Source of the DNA: Puniceicoccales bacterium
GTDB lineage: Bacteria > Verrucomicrobiota > Verrucomicrobiia > Opitutales > UBA953
DNA: 11,255 nt
Assembly (NCBI GenBank): GCA_031284845.1
Contig: JAITXH010000045.1
Coordinates: 1 to 11,255 of the forward strand
Direction of reading: 5' to 3'
Positions 1 through 6,920 of this stretch are shown here, piece by piece. The notes under the pieces are model-generated. The model made no database searches. It was not told the origin of the DNA and was given only the letters and a program-made list of their open reading frames with translations. The stretch's first letter is position 1, and each line of letters opens with the position of its first letter. The position numbers were made by a program, and so were the translations under genes.

Positions 1-327
1 TGTCGCGGGCAATACGAAAGCGGGGGAGGCACCTGCCTCAATGGATGAGGACTGCGCCGGATTTCATCTTTTAACCTCTACTCCATTCGGCAGTTGCGGA
101 ATACGTGTTGCCTCATGTCGCAACCCTATGAGTCTGGATTGAAGCTGTCGCTCGGAGGTCGGTAAGAACCTATCCACCATTTGTGAAGCTACGGGTACTT
201 TAGCGGTTTTGATTTTTGAGGATTGGGATTGAGGGTGAGCATCCGGTCTGGATTTCTCCTTTCCGCTCAACTCAGGCGAGAGGGACACCTGACCGGATGC
301 TTACCTCCAAATGCCTGAAGTGGCGGA
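1..327. other. Left-edge region without a supportable gene
   Basis: No reading frame here looks like a recognisable protein. On the plus strand one frame is open from the edge to a TAA at 72-74 and another to a TGA at 140-142. Either could be the tail of a gene to the left, but neither tail has a feature that decides it. A 75-codon minus-strand frame (64-288) has no domain, signal peptide or plausible leader and overlaps the inverted repeat, so I do not call it. The main structure is the long inverted repeat at 231-307. A smaller one, GTTGCG at 93-98 with CGCAAC at 119-124, may be chance. Confidence 0.5.
231..307. repeat. Imperfect inverted repeat (REP/REPIN-like) after the M48 gene
   Basis: The left arm at 231-248 and right arm at 291-307 are near reverse complements. 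An 11-base core (AGCATCCGGTC / GACCGGATGCT) matches perfectly. A G-U wobble and three more pairs extend the stem to about 15 bp, around a loop of about 42 nt. It lies about 20 bp past the M48 stop codon. Neither side has a T-tract, so a classical intrinsic terminator is unlikely. Two inverted copies of a short GC-rich core around a spacer resemble a REPIN, or a small element with terminal inverted repeats. I see no target-site duplication at the edges. Confidence 0.55.
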
Positions 328-2211
328 TTATTCTTTGCTTCCTGAGGGTGGTATCGGGCAATCCAGTGCGCAGGCGACGATGCGCAGTAACTCGGCTTCT
401 TCCTGATGAATAAAGGCGTCGGCGGCGGCGGTATGCGCGGCGGCCAGAAGGACTTGCTGTTTGATGTCCGGCGAGGCCTCGGCGAGTTCCTCCAGAGCGC
501 TGTCGAGGCGGCGGAAGTTGCATTCGGGGGCATCAAGCAGTTTCAGGCTGCGGCGCAATGAAGGTATGGTGCTTGCGCCGACGGAGAAAATCTCAGCGGG
601 ACGCAATTTGGTGGAGTGCCCGGCGTGGGTGATGAAGGAGAGCACGACGGCAATGGAGTCGGCCTGTGTGACAATTTCGGTGTGGCGGACACGGGCGGCG
701 CGGCGCGGGTTGCGCAGGCCGTCCAGATGGTGACGCAGAAGGCGCATGAGGGCACATTCGAAGATGGAGATCCGCCCGTCTGCATCTACGAGGCGTTGGG
801 CGGTGGCGAGGAGGATATCTTGCTGGGCGCGGGAAAAGGTGTGGAGCACACCGAGTGCGATTTGCAGCAGGGGAAGGCGCTGGAATGGGTCGAGGGTGTT
901 GAGTTTGTTGAGCAGGGCAGGCTCGATAACGAGGCCGACGAGGGCGGCGTTCTGGCGGGTGCGCACGGCGGGTTCAGGGTCGAGGAGAAGGCCGAGGATG
1001 ATGGAGCTGGCACGGGCCGGGTCGCGTGCGGCGTCGTGCAGGGCGGGAGGCAGGTGGTCGAGAAGCGAGCGTGCGCGCTCGACTTGCGCGGTGTCGAGGT
1101 CGCCGATGGAGGCCATGAAGGTGGCCACGGTGTGGCGCACAGGAGGCAGGAGGGGAGATTTGGGCGCGTTGGGTGATTTCTCGGGCGCGGGGCCTCTCAA
1201 TACCGGGGTATCAAGCTCGAAGTCGGGGACAATGGCTTTGATGCGTTTTTCGAGTGGCGGGTGGGTGGCAAAGAAATGCTCGCCGAGTCCGCTGAAGCAT
1301 TGGGCGAAAAAGGTGTGGCTGATTTCTCCGGCATTTTGGCCGCTGATGAAGGCACCTACATCGTGGGTGCGGATGCGGTTGAGGGCATTGGCCATGGCGT
1401 CCGGATTCCGCGTGAATTGGACGGAAGAGGCATCGGCGAGGAATTCGCGCTGGCGGGAGACTGCGGCTTGAATGAGGCGTCCGAAGAAATACCCCGCGTA
1501 GCCGATCACGAGTATGCTGAATCCTGCAAAAAGGAGGAAAAGGCTTGCGCCGTTTTTTTTGCCGCGCCCGGCGTTGCTTCTCACGGCGGATTCGAGGACT
1601 TGTCGTCCGAGGAGGGCAAATACGAGGATGCCGAAGATGATGGCGGTGAGCCTCAGGTTCATCCGCATATCGCCGTTGAGAATGTGGCTGAATTCATGGC
1701 CGATGACGGCTTGCAACTCGGCCCGGTCGAGGTGTTCCAGGGCACCTTGTGAGACGGCGACAATGGCGTCGCTCGTGGTGAGGCCGGCGGCGAAGGCGTT
1801 GATGGCGGGTTGATCGGGAAGGACGAAGACGGCGGGGATGGGCATGCCGGAGGCAATGGACATCTCTTCTACGATGTTGAGCAGGCGGCGCCCGGCTTCT
1901 CCGGCGGTCTGGTAGCAAACTCGCTGTCCGCCCATCATGCGGGCGACGGCTTCGCCGCCTTCGCGCAGTGTGGCCCACTTGTAAAGCGAGCCGGCACCGA
2001 CGATGCAGATAACGATGCCTAGCGAGGCGAAGGCGAGGGTGGGATTCCAGAAGCTCTCTGCGGTCGGTGCCTCGAAACTGCCCGAGGCGGCCAGGGCGAG
2101 CATGACGACGCCGTAAGCGCCGGCACTGATGAGGAATACGGCGAATGCGAAGAGGACGACGAGCCGCCGTGTCTTCGTGCGGGCGCGTGTCTGTGCGGCG
2201 AAAAAGTCCAC
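328..2211 (-). CDS. Membrane-bound M48 family zinc metalloprotease with TerB-like C-terminal extension
   Basis: A 627-residue membrane protease of the HtpX/Ste24 type, probably degrading or processing membrane proteins. Hydrophobic segments lie near residues 17-42, 57-78, 184-205 and 222-248. The zinc site is HEFSH (His172, Glu173, His176) with a likely third ligand, Glu256, in REFLAD. The conserved AxHPPLEKRI motif is near 315-324. Classic HtpX is about 290 residues, so roughly residues 340-627 are extra. In that part, VDADGRISIFE near 475-485 and AADAFIHQEE near 596-605 resemble the acidic helix motif of TerB-like domains. The start is GTG. No upstream start is possible because the lemA stop lies in this frame six codons before it. 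No Shine-Dalgarno sequence is visible. It is almost certainly co-transcribed with lemA. The protease call is firm; the TerB-like reading is inference. Confidence 0.9.
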   Translation of the reverse strand: MDFFAAQTRARTKTRRLVVLFAFAVFLISAGAYGVVMLALAASGSFEAPTAESFWNPTLAFASLGIVICIVGAGSLYKWATLREGGEAVARMMGGQRVCYQTAGEAGRRLLNIVEEMSIASGMPIPAVFVLPDQPAINAFAAGLTTSDAIVAVSQGALEHLDRAELQAVIGHEFSHILNGDMRMNLRLTAIIFGILVFALLGRQVLESAVRSNAGRGKKNGASLFLLFAGFSILVIGYAGYFFGRLIQAAVSRQREFLADASSVQFTRNPDAMANALNRIRTHDVGAFISGQNAGEISHTFFAQCFSGLGEHFFATHPPLEKRIKAIVPDFELDTPVLRGPAPEKSPNAPKSPLLPPVRHTVATFMASIGDLDTAQVERARSLLDHLPPALHDAARDPARASSIILGLLLDPEPAVRTRQNAALVGLVIEPALLNKLNTLDPFQRLPLLQIALGVLHTFSRAQQDILLATAQRLVDADGRISIFECALMRLLRHHLDGLRNPRRAARVRHTEIVTQADSIAVVLSFITHAGHSTKLRPAEIFSVGASTIPSLRRSLKLLDAPECNFRRLDSALEELAEASPDIKQQVLLAAAHTAAADAFIHQEEAELLRIVACALDCPIPPSGSKE

Positions 2212-2229
2212 GGGAGAAAAGGGCGGGCG

Positions 2230-2859
2230 TTAGAATACGACCTTGGGCGCGATGCGCTCGGGGGCATCCGCGATCTGGAAAAGCTCTGCGGGGAGGAATC
2301 CGAAGAAGCCGGAGAGCAAGACGGAGGGGAAGGCTTCACGGGCGGTGTTGTAGGTCATGACGGCATCGTTGTAGGACTGGCGGGCGAAGGCGACCCGGTT
2401 TTCCGTGGAGGTGAGTTCTTCGGAGAGTTGAGTCATGGTGCGGTCTGCTTTGAGTTGGGGATATTGCTCGACGACGACCATGAGGCGTGAGAGTGCTCCG
2501 GCAAGCCCGTTCTCCGCTCCTGAGAGTGCGCGCATGGCTCCGGTGTCCGCAGGGTTGGCCGCTGCGCTTTGTGCCGCGCCGGCGGCGGTGTTTCGTGCTT
2601 TGATGACGGCTTCCAGCGTTTCGCGTTCATGTTTGAGGTAAGTCTTGGCGGTCTCTACGAGATTGGGGATGAGGTCATAGCGGCGTTTGAGTTGGACGTC
2701 TATTTGTGCGAATGCGTTTTTGAAACGGTTTCGCAATCTGACGAGGCCGTTGTAGATGCTGATGATGTATAAGATGGCGATGACGACGAGTGCGATGGGC
2801 AGCACGGTGGCAAGGGTGTCGGATGAAAGGTGGATTTTTGCGACGGGAATGTTGTTCAT
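2230..2859 (-). CDS. LemA family membrane protein
   Basis: A 209-residue LemA family protein. Residues 16-36 form one N-terminal membrane helix. The hallmark follows: YNGLVRLRNRFKNAFAQIDV, then QLKRRYDLIPNLVETAKTYL, near 36-75. After that come long amphipathic helices with an Ala-rich stretch (91-104) and the usual EQYPQLKA motif near 131-138. LemA proteins have a short outside N-terminus and a helical bundle; their biochemical role is poorly defined, but they often sit beside M48/HtpX proteases, as here. I chose the ATG at 2859 because it leaves a short tail before the membrane helix. An in-frame ATG at 2892 would add 11 residues (a Pro-rich start) and cannot be excluded. Neither has a clear ribosome binding site. 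The TAA stop lies 18 nt before the M48 start, in the same frame. Confidence 0.93.
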   Translation of the reverse strand: MNNIPVAKIHLSSDTLATVLPIALVVIAILYIISIYNGLVRLRNRFKNAFAQIDVQLKRRYDLIPNLVETAKTYLKHERETLEAVIKARNTAAGAAQSAAANPADTGAMRALSGAENGLAGALSRLMVVVEQYPQLKADRTMTQLSEELTSTENRVAFARQSYNDAVMTYNTAREAFPSVLLSGFFGFLPAELFQIADAPERIAPKVVF

Positions 2860-2991
2860 GGTGTTGTTTATGGTTTGGGGTGGAGGGGGCATGGCAAACG
2901 AAAAACATGGGTTGCATGGGATTTCGGGCAGCGGTGCCGGGTACCGGGAGAACGTTTGCCGATTGAAGGTTCTTTTTTAATCGTTAGCCGT

Positions 2992-3023
2992 TGTCAAACA
3001 GTTGGTAATGACAGCGCTTTTTT
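2992..3023. promoter_or_regulatory. Putative regulatory motif upstream of lemA
   Basis: On the minus strand this stretch reads an A-tract with GCGCT, about 12 nt of spacer, then TTTGACAA. It contains a perfect TTGACA hexamer at 2997-2992, pointing toward lemA. No good -10 hexamer lies 16-18 nt further on, so I do not claim a sigma-70 promoter. A very similar arrangement occurs at 6872-6903 upstream of the LolA-like gene. That repetition is the main reason to list it. Function is inferred only. Confidence 0.25.
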
Positions 3024-3035
3024 GATGTGAGAATA

Positions 3036-3084
3036 CGCCGCAGATCTAGATGCTGCGTGCTGCGCTACCGGATGGTCTGCGGCG
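3036..3084. repeat. Inverted repeat in the aspC 3' flank
   Basis: CGCCGCAGA at 3036-3044 and TCTGCGGCG at 3076-3084 are perfect 9-bp complements around a 31-nt loop. The loop has weak inner pairing, including TAG at 3047-3049 with CTA at 3065-3067. The element starts 10 nt after the aspC stop, as read on the minus strand. The RNA after the stem has no U-tract, so it would be a poor intrinsic terminator. It may protect the 3' end, help Rho-dependent termination, or be a dispersed repeat. Confidence 0.4.
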
Positions 3085-3093
3085 CGAGGTGCC

Positions 3094-4284
3094 TCATGCG
3101 AGTTTTTTGCAAAAGTGCGCCAGCCGTTCCAATCCTTTTTCGATGGTGGCGTCGGAGGTGGCATAGCTGAGGCGCAGGTAGCCTTCGGTGCCAAATGCCG
3201 AGCCGGGGACTGCGGCTACAAGTTCTTCGTCGAGCAGGCGGGCGCAAAATTCGTTTGAGCCGAGGCCGAAGGCGCTGATGTTGGGAAAAAGGTAAAACGC
3301 GCCTTGGGAGCGGTGGCACGTGATGCCGGGGATGGCGTTTAGTCCGGCGAGCAATTTCAGGCGTCTGCGGTCAAAGTGGGCGAGCATTTCTGCGAGCGAG
3401 GCGCGGGCGAGGTCGGGGTGCTCATAGACGGCGAGTGCGCCGTGTTGGGCAAAGGTGGTGACGTTTGAGGTGGTCTGGCTTTGCAGGTCGGCCACAGCGC
3501 CGGCGATTTCTTTGGAGGCGACGAGGGTGCCTAGCCGCCAGCCGGTCATCGCATAGGTTTTTGCGAAACCGGAGACGGTGATGACCTGCTCGGCAGCGGC
3601 GGGAGAGAGGAGGGCGGGGTGGGTGATTTTTTGCCCGTCGTAGAGCAAGTGTTCGTAAATTTCGTCGGAGAGGATGAGCAGACCTGCTTGGAGGGCGGCG
3701 TTGGCGAGTGCGCCTAATTCGGCTTTTGAATACACGGCACCGCTCGGATTGGAGGGGGAGTTGAGAATGAGCAGGCGGGTCTTTGGCGTGATGGCAGCCT
3801 TGAGTTGCCCGGGGGTGATTTTGAAGCCGGTGCTGTCGCCGGAGAGGATGAATTTGGGGACGCCGCCTGCGAGTTTTACCATCTCGGGGTAGCTCACCCA
3901 GTAGGGGGCGGGGATGAGGACTTCGTCACCGGGGCTGACTGTAGCCAATATGGCCAGATAACAAGACATCTTGCCGCCGGGCGAGACGACGACCTGATTT
4001 TCGGCGATGGCGAAGCCGCGTGTGTTGTAATCGGCGGAGATGGCTTTGCGCAGGGCGGGGATGCCGGGCGTGGGCGTGTATTTGGTTTGCCCTGCGGCGA
4101 GAGCTTTGGCGCAGGCGTCTTTGATGAAGGCGGGGGTGTCGAAGTCCGGTTCTCCGGCTCCGAATCCGCAGACATCTTTGCCGTCCGCTTTAAGTGCTTT
4201 GGCCTTGGCATCAACGGCCAGTGTAGGCGAGGGCGCTATATTGCGTGCCCAAGTGGAAAGCATAGATGTAGTGGATTTGCTCAT
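3094..4284 (-). CDS. aspC: Pyridoxal-phosphate aspartate aminotransferase (class I, subgroup Ib)
   Basis: A 396-residue fold-type I aminotransferase that should interconvert aspartate plus 2-oxoglutarate with oxaloacetate plus glutamate in the cytoplasm. Subgroup Ib enzymes sometimes also use prephenate. In this numbering the visible markers are the GFGAGEPDFDTP substrate loop near 40-51, NSPSNPSG with the cofactor-contacting Asn179, LSDEIYE with Asp207, the Schiff-base Lys242 in GFAKTYAMTGWRLG, and the carboxylate-binding Arg371 in LRLSYAT. Length and start match the family (Bacillus AspB type). I chose the ATG at 4284 because the family begins just before SPTLAVDAKAKAL; an ATG at 4320 would add 12 atypical residues. 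No Shine-Dalgarno sequence is seen. It lies downstream of the CysJ-like gene on the same strand. The class is firm; exact specificity is inferred. Confidence 0.93.
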   Translation of the reverse strand: MSKSTTSMLSTWARNIAPSPTLAVDAKAKALKADGKDVCGFGAGEPDFDTPAFIKDACAKALAAGQTKYTPTPGIPALRKAISADYNTRGFAIAENQVVVSPGGKMSCYLAILATVSPGDEVLIPAPYWVSYPEMVKLAGGVPKFILSGDSTGFKITPGQLKAAITPKTRLLILNSPSNPSGAVYSKAELGALANAALQAGLLILSDEIYEHLLYDGQKITHPALLSPAAAEQVITVSGFAKTYAMTGWRLGTLVASKEIAGAVADLQSQTTSNVTTFAQHGALAVYEHPDLARASLAEMLAHFDRRRLKLLAGLNAIPGITCHRSQGAFYLFPNISAFGLGSNEFCARLLDEELVAAVPGSAFGTEGYLRLSYATSDATIEKGLERLAHFCKKLA

Positions 4285-4341
4285 GTGTGATTGAAGTATC
4301 TTTTTTTGCGCGGACGACATGTTCTTTTACGCATGGGTAAT

Positions 4342-4360
4342 AGGCAAAGCATTTTTGCCT
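4342..4360. other. Short hairpin between the CysJ-like gene and aspC
   Basis: AGGCAAA at 4342-4348 and TTTGCCT at 4354-4360 form a perfect 7-bp stem with a 5-nt loop. It lies about 43 nt after the CysJ-like stop codon and about 58 nt before the aspC start, as read on the minus strand. There is no U-tract behind it in either direction, so termination is doubtful. It could be an RNA processing or stability element, or chance. Confidence 0.25.
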
Positions 4361-4402
4361 TATCGTGAGAGACCGCACGGAGGCACGGGGAGAGGGGGCA
4401 TC

Positions 4403-5554
4403 TCAATAGACATCGCGCTGATAGCGCTTGGAGTGCTTGAGGTCGCGGATGTATTCGGCGGCGGATTCGGGTGACATGCTGCCGTATTCGGCCACGATCT
4501 CGTGCAGTGCGGCATCCACATCTTTTGCCATGTGTCTGGCATCTCCGCAGACGTAGAAATAGGCTCCATTTTCCAGCCACTGCCACAGTTCGGCTCCGCG
4601 TTCCCGCATACGGTCCTGGACGTAGATCTTGTGCTCCTGGTCGCGTGACCATGCGGTGGAAAGTTCGGTGAGGACGCCGTCTTGGAGCCATGCGTTAAGC
4701 TCGTCTTCGTAGAGAAAATCGTCCGCCCGGTGCCAGTCGCCGAAAAAGAGCCAGTTTTTGCCGGAGGCTCTGCGTGTGGCGCGTTCTTGCAGGAAGCTGC
4801 GGAAGGGGGCGATGCCCACGCCGGGGCCGACCATGATCAAGGGGGCGGAGTCGTCGTGAGGCAGGGCGAAGTTGGACGGAGCGAGAAACACGGGCAGCTC
4901 TGCTTTATCCAGCGGGGCGCGTGCGGCGAGATAGGTTGAACAGACGCCTTCGCGTTGGCGCCCATTGGTCGTGTAGCGCACGACGGCGATGGCCAGTTCG
5001 ACTGTTTCCGGGTGTCGCGATGGCGCTGAGGCGATGGAATAGAGGCGGGGCGAGAGTTTGCGCAGGTGTGCGATAAGCTCTTCCGGTTTGATTTTTGCGG
5101 AGGGGAATTCTTCGGCGATGTCTATAAACTCGCGTTCTTCAAGCCATGCCTTTTGCGCCATTTGGTCGGAGGCGAGCACTTTCTCCGCAGTGGCTTTCTC
5201 CTCTGGGCTGGTGGCGCGTTCGTAGATGAGCTGGAGAAAGTTCTTTGTCACGCCGCTGAGCAGGAAGCGGGTAGAGAGGGCCTGACGGAAGGTGATAGTG
5301 TCGGTGCCTGCGTGCACGGGTTCGGTGCCGTCGCAATTGAGTGCCTTGAGCAGGGCATTTACCAGATCCGGGTTATTAGTCGGAAGGACGCCGAGCGAGT
5401 CTCCGCAGGTATACTTAATACCGCTTCCGGCGATATCAACGGCGAGATGGACAGCCTCTTTCTCACCCGCCGCCGAGGTAAGGCGGCGACGCTCTGTGAT
5501 GCGCGCTAAAAACGGGTGGTTACGATCGTGTATGTTGGCGACAATTCCGCTCAT
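4403..5554 (-). CDS. Stand-alone FAD/NADPH reductase resembling the C-terminal part of CysJ (sulfite reductase flavoprotein)
   Basis: A 383-residue flavoprotein reductase matching the FAD- and NADPH-binding half of CysJ and cytochrome P450 reductase. It would pass electrons from NADPH via FAD to a partner. Visible are a CysJ-like FAD domain with RLYSIAS (170-176) and GVCSTYLA (203-210), the NADPH site GPGVGIAPFRSFLQER (243-258), FFGDWHRADDFLYEDEL (270-286), the 2'-phosphate site SRDQEHKIYVQ (303-313), CGDARHMAKDV (336-346), and a C-terminus ending RYQRDVY, as in E. coli CysJ. CysJ is about 600 residues because of an N-terminal flavodoxin domain; that domain is absent here. No cysI gene is in the window. 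The start at 5554 gives a full FAD domain. The partner may be a separate flavodoxin, ferredoxin or sulfite reductase elsewhere. Confidence 0.85.
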   Translation of the reverse strand: MSGIVANIHDRNHPFLARITERRRLTSAAGEKEAVHLAVDIAGSGIKYTCGDSLGVLPTNNPDLVNALLKALNCDGTEPVHAGTDTITFRQALSTRFLLSGVTKNFLQLIYERATSPEEKATAEKVLASDQMAQKAWLEEREFIDIAEEFPSAKIKPEELIAHLRKLSPRLYSIASAPSRHPETVELAIAVVRYTTNGRQREGVCSTYLAARAPLDKAELPVFLAPSNFALPHDDSAPLIMVGPGVGIAPFRSFLQERATRRASGKNWLFFGDWHRADDFLYEDELNAWLQDGVLTELSTAWSRDQEHKIYVQDRMRERGAELWQWLENGAYFYVCGDARHMAKDVDAALHEIVAEYGSMSPESAAEYIRDLKHSKRYQRDVY

Positions 5555-5647
5555 GATAAAAACGTGGGGTGGGCAGGGATAAGGCGTGTTTTTCCAAGGT
5601 AAAGGCTGAATTCCATTTTTTGCATAGTGTTTTGGTTGTTTTATAGC

Positions 5648-5911
5648 TTATCCCGAGAATACGTCCCAGAGCAGCACGCATTCCGCGATGAACCACACCA
5701 GCAGCCCGAGCGCCAGAATAGTGAGGAAGCGCCGGAGGAGGCGCAGCTTCTTGTGTGAGCGCCCATCGCTATCGCGGTAGCCAGTGCCGAACAGGCGGCG
5801 GCGCAGCCTCTCTTGCCACGGCGGGTCGGTGTCCAAGCTGGGGTGGGCGAATACGGCTTCGCGGTAACGCCGTTTGTTCTGGTAAGAGTTTTGGAAAAGC
5901 CGTGGAAACAT
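5648..5911 (-). CDS. Small hypothetical protein with one C-terminal membrane helix
   Basis: I do not recognise this 87-residue protein. Residues 1-61 are polar and very basic, including an Arg/Lys cluster at 51-61 next to the membrane. Residues 62-81 form one strongly hydrophobic helix and the protein ends six residues later. This predicts a tail-anchored protein with a basic cytoplasmic domain. It lies 45 nt after the LolA-like gene on the same strand and about 93 nt before the CysJ-like gene, so it may share their transcript. No other start fits better and no Shine-Dalgarno sequence is visible. The distinct helix and position between co-oriented genes favour a real gene, but no homology supports it. 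Confidence 0.6.
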   Translation of the reverse strand: MFPRLFQNSYQNKRRYREAVFAHPSLDTDPPWQERLRRRLFGTGYRDSDGRSHKKLRLLRRFLTILALGLLVWFIAECVLLWDVFSG

Positions 5912-5956
5912 AGATGTGCCGGAATGCTGCGTTAAGCCGCCTGTGAAACGTGCGGG

Positions 5957-6841
5957 TTAATCGAGCTTGGTGAACAGGGCTTTGCCGGGGGGCGTGGCCG
6001 GTGTTGCCACCGTGGCGGGGTCGAAGAGGGCGCGATCCAGTTGGAGCGGGTAGGCGACATGAGTGAAGGAAAGGATGTCTTTGTCCCGCGAGGCGATGTC
6101 AAAGAGGCGAAGCTCCTTGGGGAGGTAAATGTCCTGCGGGCTGGTGCGCACGCGGGCGATGTCTGAGACTTCGAGTTTGCGTGTCTCGCGTCCGTCTGTG
6201 CCGCAGATGACCGCCTGCGTGAGTGCGAGGTTGTAGGCGCGGTCAAAGGCGAGCCGGACGTGGCCGATCTCCGGATGCGCCTTTTTGAAGGCTTCCGGTG
6301 CGTTCATCTGGAAAACATGAGAAGGGCGTCCCAGGATGCGGCGCACATCCACATAGTGTGAGTCCGGCCAATAAGAGAAGGGGCGTTGCAGCTCAAAGGG
6401 CGTGAAAATGAGGCCGGGGCAGATGGGCTGTGTGGCATTGGCGTCGGCTCGTTCGCTCTTGCTGCCGTTTTGCCGCCAAAGTGCGGCGTCGGGACCACTT
6501 TGCAAAATGAATGCCCCGGCGGGAGTATTGGCATCGGCGGAGGTCAATTCGACGCGGAAAACCGGACCCTGATTTTGCCATGAGCCCCAGAGAGTGCCGT
6601 GGTATTTCGTCTCCTTGTCGCTGTTGCGCGGGACGTGAGTGATAGTGAAAGAAAGGCAGATGTCTCCCGGCAGTCTGTAATTGCGGAAATCGGCAAGCAA
6701 CTTTGCGGCTTCGTCCCGTTGGAGCCGCCGATACGACATGTCTCCGCCGAAGTGGGATTGTGCGTGCGCCGCTACCGGCACGCCGAGCGACAGCAATAGC
6801 AGGAGGGCCAGATGCGGGATGCGGGAGAAAAAATGCGACAT
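5957..6841 (-). CDS. Secreted LolA-like (outer-membrane lipoprotein-sorting-like) protein
   Basis: A 294-residue exported protein. Residues 1-27 are a typical Sec signal peptide: short basic start, Leu-rich core, cleavage probably after AAHA. The rest looks beta-rich. YHGTLWGSWQNQGPVFRVEL (80-99) recalls the early strands of LolA/RseB-like folds. YVDVRRILGRPSHVFQM (163-179), VRLAFDRAYNLAL (195-207) and TRKLEVSDIARV (220-231) follow the order seen in the uncharacterised LolA-like outer-membrane lipoprotein-sorting family, from memory of that family. Such proteins bind lipid or lipoprotein in the periplasm, so an envelope role is inferred. It is the first gene of the minus-strand run and is divergent from asnS across 79 bp. 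A GAGG about 12 nt before the ATG is the nearest thing to a ribosome binding site. Exact family is uncertain. Confidence 0.72.
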   Translation of the reverse strand: MSHFFSRIPHLALLLLLSLGVPVAAHAQSHFGGDMSYRRLQRDEAAKLLADFRNYRLPGDICLSFTITHVPRNSDKETKYHGTLWGSWQNQGPVFRVELTSADANTPAGAFILQSGPDAALWRQNGSKSERADANATQPICPGLIFTPFELQRPFSYWPDSHYVDVRRILGRPSHVFQMNAPEAFKKAHPEIGHVRLAFDRAYNLALTQAVICGTDGRETRKLEVSDIARVRTSPQDIYLPKELRLFDIASRDKDILSFTHVAYPLQLDRALFDPATVATPATPPGKALFTKLD

Positions 6842-6920
6842 GGGGGCGGAGCCTCGCGCATTTGAAGGCGTTTGTCAAAAAAGTTGAGCGGAGCGCTTTT
6901 TTTCTTATCACCACTCTCCC
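6842..6920. promoter_or_regulatory. Divergent promoter region between the LolA-like gene and asnS
   Basis: This 79-bp gap must carry the start signals of both divergent genes. AGCG at 6887-6890 and CGCT at 6894-6897 form a 4-bp hairpin followed by seven T bases, with an A-tract on the other side. A TTGTCAAA...AGCGCTTTTTT arrangement at 6872-6903 resembles one at 2991-3023. A minus-strand TTGACA at 6878-6873 lacks a matching -10. The asnS leader has no Shine-Dalgarno sequence. No sigma-70 promoter is convincing. Confidence 0.35.

Noticed and set aside
64..288. Possible small minus-strand gene at the left edge
   Set aside because: No domain, signal peptide or plausible leader, and its start lies inside the inverted repeat at 231-307.
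616..1752. Plus-strand frames of 163-241 codons opposite the M48 gene
   Set aside because: They lie antisense to a gene with clear catalytic motifs, are low-complexity and have no recognisable features.
6887..6903. Intrinsic terminator before asnS
   Set aside because: The stem is only 4 bp and lies between two divergent gene starts, where a terminator is not expected; an attenuator role cannot be shown.
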